DNA of 18,162 bases from SIG575 sp045542485 (GTDB lineage Bacteria; Bacillota; Clostridia; Oscillospirales; Acutalibacteraceae), in NCBI GenBank assembly GCA_045542485.1, contig JAZQLC010000047.1, positions 1-18,162 on the forward strand, in the 5' to 3' direction. The position numbers were made by a program, and so were the translations under genes. Shown piece by piece: positions 1-4,636 of the stretch. Within the stretch, counting starts at the first letter, position 1. The number at the start of each line of letters is the position of its first letter. The notes under the pieces were generated by a model. The model was not told the origin of the DNA, did no database searches, and was given only the letters and a program-made list of their open reading frames with translations.

Positions 1-141
1 CGACTTTTATAACAATGAAAGAATTCAACTAAAAACAAAACTGACTCCGCTTGAAAAACGAAATCAGTTTGTTGCTTAATTTTTAATATTTTCTACCACA
101 GTGGGTGTTTTTGTACTGTCTGCACAATTTGGACCAGTTCA
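1..141 (+). mobile_element. IS3-family insertion sequence, 3' end only
   Basis: The window opens inside an insertion sequence. The transposase stop codon is at 77-79 and about 60 bp of non-coding end follows. Read inward from 141 to 122, the outer edge is TGAACTGGTCCAAATTGTGC, which resembles the terminal inverted repeats of IS3/IS150-type elements (TGAACTG...). The outer boundary at 141 is inferred from this resemblance, because the left end and any target duplication lie outside the window. The spoVT stop codon is only 41 bp beyond the end. Confidence 0.6.
2..79 (+). CDS. IS3-family transposase (OrfB), C-terminal 25 residues
   Basis: Frame 2 is open from the window edge to TAA at 77-79 and encodes a 25-residue tail containing FYNNERIQLK and LTPLEKRNQF. 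This matches the extreme C-terminus of IS3-family (IS150/IS3 group) DDE transposases, which typically end YYN.ER.q..LkglsPveyR. The catalytic domain is outside the window, so activity cannot be judged. The family call rests on this short but characteristic motif and on the IS3-like terminal repeat that follows. Confidence 0.65.
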   Translation, partial: DFYNNERIQLKTKLTPLEKRNQFVA

Positions 142-182
142 CAAAACCTCTGCTGCATTTTCATTTGCATATTTTACAATTT

Positions 183-722
183 TTATTCTTCCATTTGTTT
201 TCCCAGGAAAGACGCCGCCACCTGAATGAGCTTGATTTCGGTATCGGTGATTGTCTTGCCGTCCTCAGACGAAAGAAGCACCACGGCACCGAGAACATCA
301 CCGCTTCCGATAATGGGGAATGCCACGGCAGCCGTACGGTCTATGCCCTCAGCAGGAACAAGAGGACGACCCGATTCTTTCCCCGTATAGTTTGAACGGT
401 TTTCCATAATATCTTCAAGTTCAGGGCTTATTCTTCTGTCGATAACTTCCTTACGCGGAACACCTGCGCAGGAAATAACGTGGTCTCTGTCAAAAATTAG
501 AACAGGCAGATCTGTGCTTCTGTAAAGCACCTCTGCATACTGCTTGGCTGTGTTGGAAACCTCACCGATAGGCGAATACTTCTTGAAAATAACTTCCCCG
601 TCACTTGCGGTGAATATTTCCAGCGGATCACCCTCGCGTATACGCATTGTTCTTCTGATTTCTTTGGGAATAACCACCCTACCTAAATCGTCTATACGGC
701 GTACAATACCTGTTGCTTTCAT
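183..722 (-). CDS. spoVT: stage V sporulation protein T, AbrB-type transcriptional regulator
   Basis: This is a 179-residue protein, about the length of Bacillus SpoVT (178). Residues 1-50 are a swapped-hairpin AbrB DNA-binding domain with the hallmark MKATGIVRRIDDLGRVVIPKE, followed by IRRTMRIREGDPLEIF. Residues 55-178 match the GAF-like SpoVT C-terminal sensor domain. In the family, SpoVT is a forespore regulator that adjusts sigma-G-dependent genes. Start: ATG at 722 with AAGGAG at 737-732 on the minus strand. That ribosome-binding site lies in the 3' arm of a long perfect hairpin (728-783). No terminator is visible between the stop at 183 and the IS end at 141. The 839-1390 gene lies upstream on the same strand. 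Two degenerate copies of the 5' end occur at 1837-2004 and 3308-3358. Confidence 0.95.
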   Translation of the reverse strand: MKATGIVRRIDDLGRVVIPKEIRRTMRIREGDPLEIFTASDGEVIFKKYSPIGEVSNTAKQYAEVLYRSTDLPVLIFDRDHVISCAGVPRKEVIDRRISPELEDIMENRSNYTGKESGRPLVPAEGIDRTAAVAFPIIGSGDVLGAVVLLSSEDGKTITDTEIKLIQVAASFLGKQMEE

Positions 723-727
723 ATATA

Positions 728-783
728 AAAACTCCTTTGTTTATTTAGATAACATTTCTATTATCTGTAAACAAAGGAGTTTT
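728..783 (-). promoter_or_regulatory. spoVT leader hairpin containing the ribosome-binding site
   Basis: Positions 768-783 pair perfectly over 16 bp with 728-743. The loop holds a second 6-bp stem, AGATAA/TTATCT (761-766 with 747-752). On the minus strand the 3' arm carries AAAGGAG, the spoVT Shine-Dalgarno, and the 5' arm carries the complementary CTCCTTT, so folded mRNA would have its ribosome-binding site buried. The 3' arm is followed by TTTTTAT, so the structure could also act as an intrinsic terminator for the upstream gene (839-1390). A homologous leader is at 3366-3419. Sequestration versus termination cannot be decided from sequence. Confidence 0.65.
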
Positions 784-813
784 ATACTGTACATAAATGA
801 AAAACTAATATTT
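783..813 (-). promoter_or_regulatory. candidate sigma-G-type promoter for spoVT
   Basis: On the minus strand AAATA (813-809), a 19-bp gap and CAGTATA (789-783) fit the forespore sigma-G consensus GHATR-N18-CATWHTA at 4/5 and 6/7 positions, with one extra spacer base. Sigma-G control of spoVT is established in Bacillus. The same arrangement, with the same 19-bp gap, precedes the homologous leader at 3366-3419. Transcription would start inside or just before the 5' arm of the leader hairpin. Confidence 0.4.
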
Positions 814-838
814 GTGACGCAAAAAGTAATTTTAAAAA

Positions 839-1390
839 TTAAGCATGAATTAAACCATTAAAATAATCATCAACAAGCTTTTGGGTAGAAACCAATGAAT
901 CTTTAATGGAAAAATCAGTGATTCTGATTTTTCCCGAACAAAGAGTTTCATTAAAAACTTTGATTTCACCACAGGTGGGACATGTGCATGTGAATTTGAC
1001 TGTCACGTAAAGTTTGGATTCGGTGCTGTTGCTGCCACTTCTATCTGCCCAACGACGACTAATTTCTTCCCACTCAACATATTCTTTATTTTTTAGATTT
1101 GCTCCACATTTATTGCATTTAAGGTTGGACAAGCGCTTGGTAACACGAGACATTGCATAGAGCATAAGTCCAAAATATAGTCCTGCAATAATGCCAGCAA
1201 CACCAATAATTGATAATGGCCAATACAAAACTTCAATGAACCCCGATAAAACAGAAGCAACTGCGCCTATACCAAGAAAAACCCCCATATACATTTTGGT
1301 TTCTTTTTCAAGAGGTTTTGCCTCTTCTACATCTGAAATAGGCGTTTTAACACGTTTGAAATAAGTTTTGAGATTTTTAAAAAAATTCAT
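839..1390 (-). CDS. two-TM membrane protein with C-terminal zinc ribbon, unknown function
   Basis: This 183-residue protein has a basic/polar N-terminus (1-32) and two adjacent membrane segments at about 33-52 and 56-79. The cytoplasmic-looking C-terminal domain has paired cysteines at C92/C95 (CNKC) and C137/C140 (CPTC), the layout of a split zinc ribbon. I do not recognise a named family. The ATG at 1390 is preceded by GGAGGAT at 1402-1396. It is transcribed divergently from the XRE repressor at 1525, with overlapping -35 elements, and lies upstream of spoVT on the same strand. The layout resembles repressor/membrane-protein pairs in which the regulator controls both genes; that role is inference. 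The 2133-3299 protein shares the two-TM plus zinc-ribbon plan. Confidence 0.75.
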   Translation of the reverse strand: MNFFKNLKTYFKRVKTPISDVEEAKPLEKETKMYMGVFLGIGAVASVLSGFIEVLYWPLSIIGVAGIIAGLYFGLMLYAMSRVTKRLSNLKCNKCGANLKNKEYVEWEEISRRWADRSGSNSTESKLYVTVKFTCTCPTCGEIKVFNETLCSGKIRITDFSIKDSLVSTQKLVDDYFNGLIHA

Positions 1391-1407
1391 TTTTTATCCT
1401 CCAAAAT

Positions 1408-1450
1408 CTAATATTTGACTCTCAATAATATGTTCTGAGTCCAATATTAG
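1408..1450. promoter_or_regulatory. inverted repeat, candidate operator of the XRE repressor
   Basis: CTAATATTTGAC (1408-1419) and GTCCAATATTAG (1439-1450) form a near-perfect inverted repeat with one mismatch across a 19-bp centre. It begins at the -10 box of the minus-strand promoter and runs downstream into the leader of the 839-1390 gene. A third partial copy of the half-site, ATTGGAC, is at 1504-1510 just ahead of the XRE gene. Position and symmetry suggest autoregulation by the adjacent XRE protein, which is inferred. Confidence 0.45.
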
Positions 1451-1500
1451 AATACCATAGTATTTTGTTGTTGTCAAGTATTTTGGGATAATAGTATTGT
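1449..1500. promoter_or_regulatory. overlapping divergent sigma-A promoters
   Basis: Minus strand: TTGACA (1477-1472), 17-bp spacer, TATTCT (1454-1449), driving the 839-1390 gene. Plus strand: TTGTCA (1471-1476), 18-bp spacer, TATTGT (1495-1500), driving the XRE gene. The two -35 boxes overlap, so the two polymerases would compete for the region and one bound regulator could switch both. Confidence 0.6.
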
Positions 1501-1524
1501 AAAATTGGACAATAGGAGGTAGCT

Positions 1525-1803
1525 ATGTTAGGACCGAGAATTAATGAGTTACGATTGGCATATGGCTGGAATCAGGTGCAACTTGCTGAAAAATTAAATG
1601 TTTCTAAGCAGACCATTTCAAATTGGGAAAACGATAATATTCAGCCATCCATTGAAATGCTCGTGAGGCTTGCAAAATTGTTTAATGTATCTACGGATTA
1701 TCTTCTTGGTTTGGAAGCGGTTCCACGTTTGGATATATCAGGAGTGCCCGTTACCTTTGTTGCGCATTTATCTGGTTTGATAGAGGATTACAGAAACAAA
1801 TAG
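1525..1803 (+). CDS. XRE-family helix-turn-helix transcriptional regulator
   Basis: This is a 92-residue single-domain repressor. Residues 5-62 are a Cro/C1-type HTH (HTH_3): INELRLAYGWNQVQLAEKL, then the recognition helix SKQTISNWENDNIQPS, then the typical LVRLAKLFNVSTDYLLGL end. The remaining 30 residues show no recognisable partner domain. The ATG at 1525 is preceded by AGGAGGT at 1514-1520. The gene is divergent from the zinc-ribbon membrane gene and ends in a strong hairpin that overlaps its stop codon. It probably represses itself and its divergent neighbour through the repeats at 1408-1450 and 1504-1510 (inference). Confidence 0.9.
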   Translation: MLGPRINELRLAYGWNQVQLAEKLNVSKQTISNWENDNIQPSIEMLVRLAKLFNVSTDYLLGLEAVPRLDISGVPVTFVAHLSGLIEDYRNK

Positions 1804-1836
1804 AACAAGCGAGGTGAAGTTCACCTCGCTTGTTCT
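1802..1836 (+). terminator. intrinsic terminator after the XRE gene
   Basis: A 17-bp inverted repeat, AGAACAAGCGAGGTGAA (1802-1818) and its complement (1820-1836), begins within the XRE stop codon and is followed by TTTATATCTTTTC. The innermost pairs must open to form a loop. It would also block minus-strand transcription arriving from the broken spoVT copy. Confidence 0.8.
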
Positions 1837-2004
1837 TTATATCTTTTCAAAAAAACTATGTATTGCAATAGAAAACTTTTCTTCAAGTGTCAATGATGTA
1901 TATAACGAATTACCCTCACGGATTCACATTGTTCTTCTGATTTCTTCGGGAATAACGACCCTGCCCAGGTCATCAATTCTACGAACAATTCCAGTTACTT
2001 TCAT
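1837..2004 (-). pseudogene. truncated spoVT copy with in-frame stop
   Basis: From ATG at 2004 the minus strand encodes 26 residues almost identical to the SpoVT N-terminus (MKVTGIVRRIDDLGRVVIPE, then EIRRTM; only two substitutions). TGA at 1926-1924 replaces the next arginine codon. The frame resumes as IREGNSLY, matching IREGDPLE of SpoVT, then loses similarity and ends at TAA 1839-1837 beside the XRE terminator. The sensor domain is absent. The upstream sequence still resembles the spoVT leader, but AAGGAG has become AAGTGAG, weakening the ribosome-binding site. It is a decayed duplicate, or possibly a 26-residue DNA-binding fragment, which is unlikely. Confidence 0.85.
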
Positions 2005-2058
2005 ATAAAAACTCACTTTTAAGCATTGATATAAAACAAATTATCTTACAACAAATTA

Positions 2059-2087
2059 TTTACAAAACCAATTAATTATGGTACTAT
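2059..2087 (+). promoter_or_regulatory. sigma-A promoter of the PQ-repeat membrane gene
   Basis: TTTACA (2059-2064), a 17-bp spacer and TACTAT (2082-2087) lie 45 bp ahead of the ATG at 2133. It lies inside what was the leader of the broken spoVT copy on the other strand. Confidence 0.55.
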
Positions 2088-2132
2088 CTGAGAGAAAAAC
2101 AAAACCCAACAAAATTCGACGGAGGTTTTATT

Positions 2133-3299
2133 ATGGATAACAATTATTATTTACAAGAACTGCAAACAAAACGCACTTCTGCAAAAAAGAAAATGATAGC
2201 CGGTATTGTTGTTTTCGTAATCGGATTCATTTTTGGTTGGGCAGGAGCAATTCTTTCCTGGATAGATGAAGACCTTGTTATGATTGCTGCTTTTGCGTGG
2301 CCATTCTGGCTCATCGGTTTCCCTCTGTTTATTTCAGGTATTATTAAACTTGTAAAATTTGATCGCCAGATTTCTGAAACAAAAAACAATATCGCTTTTG
2401 CGCAACAATCACCTCAACAACCTTCTTATGTACAACCTCAGCGTGTACAACCTCAGTACGCACAGCCTCAGCGTGTACAGCCTCAGAATGTACAGCCCCA
2501 GTATGCACAGCCTCAGTATGCACAGCCTCAGAATGTACAGCCCCAGTATGCACAGCCTCAGCAGGTACAGCCTCAGTATGCGCAACCTCAGAGTGTACAA
2601 CCCCAGTATGCACAGCCTCAGAACGTACAGCCTCAGAATGTACAACCCCAGTACGCACAGCCTCAGAATGTACAACCTCAGTATGCACAACCTCAGAATG
2701 TACAACCCCAGTATGCACAACCTCAGCGTGTACAGCCTCAATACGCACCACCCCGGAATGTACAGCCCCAACAGGCACAGGCTCAACCACAGAACGCACA
2801 ACCCCGGACAGAAGAAAAGCCTCCCGTTGACCTGGACTGGAAAAAATACAATCCTTTGGACGCCGGTGTGTCTTATAAAGCAGACAAAGACTACAAATTC
2901 CATCGTGCAGACGGTTTTGTAGGTTCTGTTCCTCAAAAATTTGTAGACCGCACCTTCCCGAGGTGTCCCGTTTGCTGTTCTAATCAACCCTATTGGACTA
3001 TTTCTCAACATAATCAGATGTCTTGGAAAGGCAACTTGTATCTGTTTAAATGTTCACAATGCCAGTCAATTATTTCTATGAGTATGCCTGATGTTACAAC
3101 ATTGGGTAACGGTGGAAGCGGTATTGCTTTTAATCCTAATGTCGGACTTACTAATCTGGTAGTCAAAGCATCCTCGGGCAAGGAAGCAGGTGCCGTTTAT
3201 GCCGTTATTGAAAGCGTCGGCAACTCAGGTGTCACCCGCGAGTGCGAAGGCAAAGAGTTCAAGCTTGAACAACTCCAGGATATGTTCCTCAGACAATAA
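2133..3299 (+). CDS. two-TM protein with PQ-rich pentapeptide repeats and C-terminal zinc ribbon
   Basis: This is a 388-residue protein of unrecognised family. Residues 1-20 are polar and basic. Two membrane helices lie at about 21-45 and 50-74. Residues 99-213 are about 23 tandem five-residue repeats of the form [Y/N/R]-[V/A]-QPQ, a low-complexity, probably extended and disordered linker. Residues 230-388 form a globular domain with paired cysteines (CPVCC and CSQC) typical of a zinc ribbon, ending in a beta-rich stretch with AGAVYAVIESVG. The ATG follows GGAGGT at 2121-2126 and a sigma-A promoter at 2059-2087. The protein most likely anchors a cytoplasmic zinc-ribbon domain to the membrane on a flexible tether (inference). 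The similar 839-1390 protein lacks the repeat linker. No clear plus-strand terminator with a T-tract follows. Confidence 0.8.
   Translation: MDNNYYLQELQTKRTSAKKKMIAGIVVFVIGFIFGWAGAILSWIDEDLVMIAAFAWPFWLIGFPLFISGIIKLVKFDRQISETKNNIAFAQQSPQQPSYVQPQRVQPQYAQPQRVQPQNVQPQYAQPQYAQPQNVQPQYAQPQQVQPQYAQPQSVQPQYAQPQNVQPQNVQPQYAQPQNVQPQYAQPQNVQPQYAQPQRVQPQYAPPRNVQPQQAQAQPQNAQPRTEEKPPVDLDWKKYNPLDAGVSYKADKDYKFHRADGFVGSVPQKFVDRTFPRCPVCCSNQPYWTISQHNQMSWKGNLYLFKCSQCQSIISMSMPDVTTLGNGGSGIAFNPNVGLTNLVVKASSGKEAGAVYAVIESVGNSGVTRECEGKEFKLEQLQDMFLRQ
2427..2771 (+). repeat. 15-bp coding tandem repeats (QPQ pentapeptides)
   Basis: There are 23 consecutive 15-bp units, roughly TAT-GCA-CAG-CCT-CAG alternating with AAT-GTA-CAG-CCT-CAG. 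Many form 30-bp super-units with few substitutions, mostly synonymous CAA/CAG or CCT/CCC. The last two are degenerate (YAPPR, NVQPQ). Since 15 and 30 are multiples of three, copy-number change by slippage would lengthen or shorten the linker without breaking the frame. Confidence 0.9.
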
Positions 3300-3307
3300 T
3301 TTCCCCG

Positions 3308-3358
3308 TTAACATAAACAGTTATATTTGCACTGTCTGACGATAATACTATTTTTCAT
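3308..3358 (-). pseudogene. degenerate third spoVT-like 5' end (16-codon ORF)
   Basis: Downstream of the conserved leader hairpin, the minus strand has ATG at 3358 and 16 codons: MKNSIIVRQCKYNCLC, then stop. The first nine residues align with SpoVT MKATGIVRR (five identical, two or three conservative), after which similarity is lost. AAGGAG lies at a proper distance in the hairpin's 3' arm, so translation is possible. The leader is well preserved while the coding part is decayed. This could be a relic of a spoVT duplication or a short leader peptide; I favour the relic. Confidence 0.4.
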
Positions 3359-3365
3359 AATATAA

Positions 3366-3419
3366 AAATCTCCTTGCTTTACGGAACTGACTGTCAGCAT
3401 CTGTAAAACAAGGAGATTT
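3366..3419 (-). promoter_or_regulatory. second copy of the spoVT-type leader hairpin
   Basis: On the minus strand the 5' arm 3419-3403 (AAATCTCCTTGTTTTAC) pairs with 3382-3366 (GTAAAGCAAGGAGATTT) over 17 positions including one G-U wobble. The 20-nt loop contains CTGAC/GTCAG. The sequence TTTACAGAT after the 5' arm and GGAG.TTTTTATAT.ATGAAA after the 3' arm match the spoVT leader at 728-783. The fourth pair is A-T in the spoVT copy and T-A here, a compensatory change. On the plus strand the C-A mismatch and lack of a T-tract make a plus-strand terminator less likely. Confidence 0.55.
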
Positions 3420-3449
3420 ATACTATCCCCTGTCTACTTATAGACATGA
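3419..3449 (-). promoter_or_regulatory. candidate sigma-G-type promoter of the second leader copy
   Basis: On the minus strand TCATG (3449-3445), a 19-bp gap and TAGTATA (3425-3419) fit GHATR/CATWHTA at 4/5 and 5/7. The gap equals that at the spoVT leader. The match is weak alone but supported by the parallel with 783-813. Confidence 0.3.
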
Positions 3450-3489
3450 TGATTGCATTGGTTTGCAAAAGTAATTCATACTGCGTGAA

Positions 3490-3518
3490 TTTACTTTTAG
3501 ATATTCGTGTGATATAAT
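3490..3518 (+). promoter_or_regulatory. sigma-A promoter of the ribokinase gene
   Basis: TTTACT (3490-3495), a 17-bp spacer and a perfect TATAAT (3513-3518). A second TATAAT at 3524-3529 could be an alternative -10. The -35 lies inside an imperfect inverted repeat, AAAAGTAATTCA (3467-3478) with TGAATTTACTTTT (3486-3498, one-base bulge), a possible operator for a sugar-responsive repressor. Confidence 0.65.
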
Positions 3519-3551
3519 AATGATATAATTTCTCAACGGGAGTTGTTGCGT

Positions 3552-4448
3552 GTGTCGGGTAAAATCATCGTTATCGGAAGTGCAAATGCAGATCTGGTTA
3601 TCCATTCACCAAAAATGCCGAAGCTGGGCGAAACTGTTACGGGAAGTAATTTTCAGGTCAACGCCGGCGGAAAAGGACTTAATCAGGCAGTGGCAATTGC
3701 GAAACTCGGCGGTAATGTTTCGTTTTTAGGCTCTGTCGGAACGGATGCAAACGGAACTGTATTGCTGGAAGAATTACAGAAAAACGGCGTCGGATTCAAA
3801 GGCATAAAAAGCGATGACAGTCCTACGGGAATTGCAATGATCACAATAGTGGAAAGCAACAATTTCATCGTTCTGAATCCCGGCGCAAATGACAGACTTA
3901 CACCTGAAATCATCGTTACTTTCAGTGAGCTGATAAGCGAATGCGATTATTGTGTTATGCAATTGGAAATCCCCGTTAAGACAGTTTTAAAAGTATGCGA
4001 AATTGCAAAAAAATCAGGAACAAAAATAATACTTAACCCTGCCCCGTACAAAGAATTGCCTGTCTCTGTTTTTTTACAAACAGATTATCTTATACCAAAT
4101 GAACATGAGGCGTACGATTTAACAGGCATTTATCCCGACAATGCAGAGAACACTGCGAAAGCCATTTTAAAATTAAGGAACAAGGGCGTTAAAAATGTTA
4201 TTATAACTCTGGGTAAGCGTGGTTGCGCCTACAACATTGACGAAGAAATAGTTTTTTACCCTGCACTCAAAACCACCGTTGTTGACACCACCTCTGCAGG
4301 TGATTGCTTTATCGGTGCACTTGTTTCAAGGCTTTCACAAAATGCTCCTCTTGACGAAGCTGTTTCCTTTGCCACAAAGGCCTCTGCAATAACAGTAAGC
4401 CGTGAAGGTGCATCGAAATCTATCCCATATGTAAATGAAATTGAATAA
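3552..4448 (+). CDS. rbsK: ribokinase (PfkB family sugar kinase)
   Basis: The enzyme phosphorylates D-ribose with ATP to ribose-5-phosphate in the cytoplasm. The product is about 298 residues, the usual ribokinase length (about 300). PfkB signature 1 is NAGGKGLNQA (about 37-46); ribokinase-type NPAP (162-165) and IPNEHEAYDLTG follow. Signature 2, DTTSAGDCF, carries the catalytic Asp (about 251). These specific motifs favour ribokinase over other PfkB kinases, although serine replaces the usual glycine or alanine in DTxGAGD. There is no ATG. The GTG at 3552 is chosen because GGGAG (3538-3542) is 9 bp away; TTG codons at 3543 and 3546 are nearly on top of the ribosome-binding site. No ribose transporter or repressor gene is adjacent. 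A compound terminator follows. Confidence 0.88.
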   Translation: MSGKIIVIGSANADLVIHSPKMPKLGETVTGSNFQVNAGGKGLNQAVAIAKLGGNVSFLGSVGTDANGTVLLEELQKNGVGFKGIKSDDSPTGIAMITIVESNNFIVLNPGANDRLTPEIIVTFSELISECDYCVMQLEIPVKTVLKVCEIAKKSGTKIILNPAPYKELPVSVFLQTDYLIPNEHEAYDLTGIYPDNAENTAKAILKLRNKGVKNVIITLGKRGCAYNIDEEIVFYPALKTTVVDTTSAGDCFIGALVSRLSQNAPLDEAVSFATKASAITVSREGASKSIPYVNEIE

Positions 4449-4456
4449 GCTGATAA

Positions 4457-4535
4457 AAAACAACGGAGCAACGCCGACACCACATAAGGCAGTATTTCTT
4501 TAAGTGGTGTCTGCGAAAGTCTGCTCCGTTGTTTT
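4457..4535 (+). terminator. two-part hairpin terminator after rbsK
   Basis: An outer 14-bp stem, AAAACAACGGAGCA (4457-4470) with 4522-4535, encloses an inner 8-bp stem, GACACCAC (4476-4483) with GTGGTGTC (4504-4511), separated by an asymmetric internal loop. A T-rich tract (TTTTGTTATATTTTAT) follows. The size and two-storey form are unusual for a simple terminator; it could be a small structured RNA or a small palindromic insertion. Confidence 0.7.
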
Positions 4536-4551
4536 GTTATATTTTATAGTA

Positions 4552-4580
4552 TTGTGTCAAAGGAAAAATTGTGATATAAT
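4552..4580 (+). promoter_or_regulatory. sigma-A promoter of the PrsW-family gene
   Basis: TTGTGT (4552-4557), a 17-bp spacer and a perfect TATAAT (4575-4580), 56 bp before the ATG at 4637. The decamer GTGATATAAT spanning this -10 is identical at the rbsK promoter (3509-3518). Confidence 0.6.
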
Positions 4581-4592
4581 TCTACAAAAGAG

Positions 4593-4613
4593 AACACAAA
4601 ATCATTTTGTGTT
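4593..4613 (+). promoter_or_regulatory. leader hairpin ahead of the PrsW-family gene
   Basis: AACACAAAA (4593-4601) and TTTTGTGTT (4605-4613) form a perfect 9-bp stem near the predicted 5' end of the mRNA. It lies 12 bp before the AAGGAGG ribosome-binding site, which it leaves exposed. It may protect the transcript 5' end or serve as a DNA operator. Function unknown. Confidence 0.4.
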
Positions 4614-4636
4614 TTCCAGAAATAAGGAGGATTTTT

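Noticed and set aside
1899..2004. Recoding (for example selenocysteine) at TGA 1926-1924 in the second spoVT copy
   Set aside because: The aligned residue is arginine, the frame loses homology soon after, and the ribosome-binding site is degraded; pseudogene decay is simpler.
2427..2771. Possible CRISPR-like array of regular repeats
   Set aside because: Units are 15 bp, contiguous, lack unique spacers and stay in frame within one protein; it is coding low-complexity sequence.
2344..3011. Long open frames overlapping the PQ-repeat gene on both strands
   Set aside because: They are by-products of the 15-bp repeat having no stops in other frames; none has a ribosome-binding site or sensible composition.
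3301..3352. Minus-strand open stretch reading DSANITVYVNGEIIV
   Set aside because: It looks protein-like but has no start, is preceded by an in-frame stop and is only about 20 codons, so it could be chance or a remnant.
3366..3419. Hairpin read as a plus-strand terminator for the PQ-repeat gene
   Set aside because: No T-tract follows on the plus strand and one pair is a C-A mismatch there; the minus-strand reading pairs fully and matches the spoVT leader.
3467..3498. Catabolite (cre) site at the rbsK promoter
   Set aside because: The imperfect repeat AAAAGTAATTCA/TGAATTTACTTTT does not fit the cre consensus (TGNAANCGNTTNCA); kept only as an unassigned possible operator.
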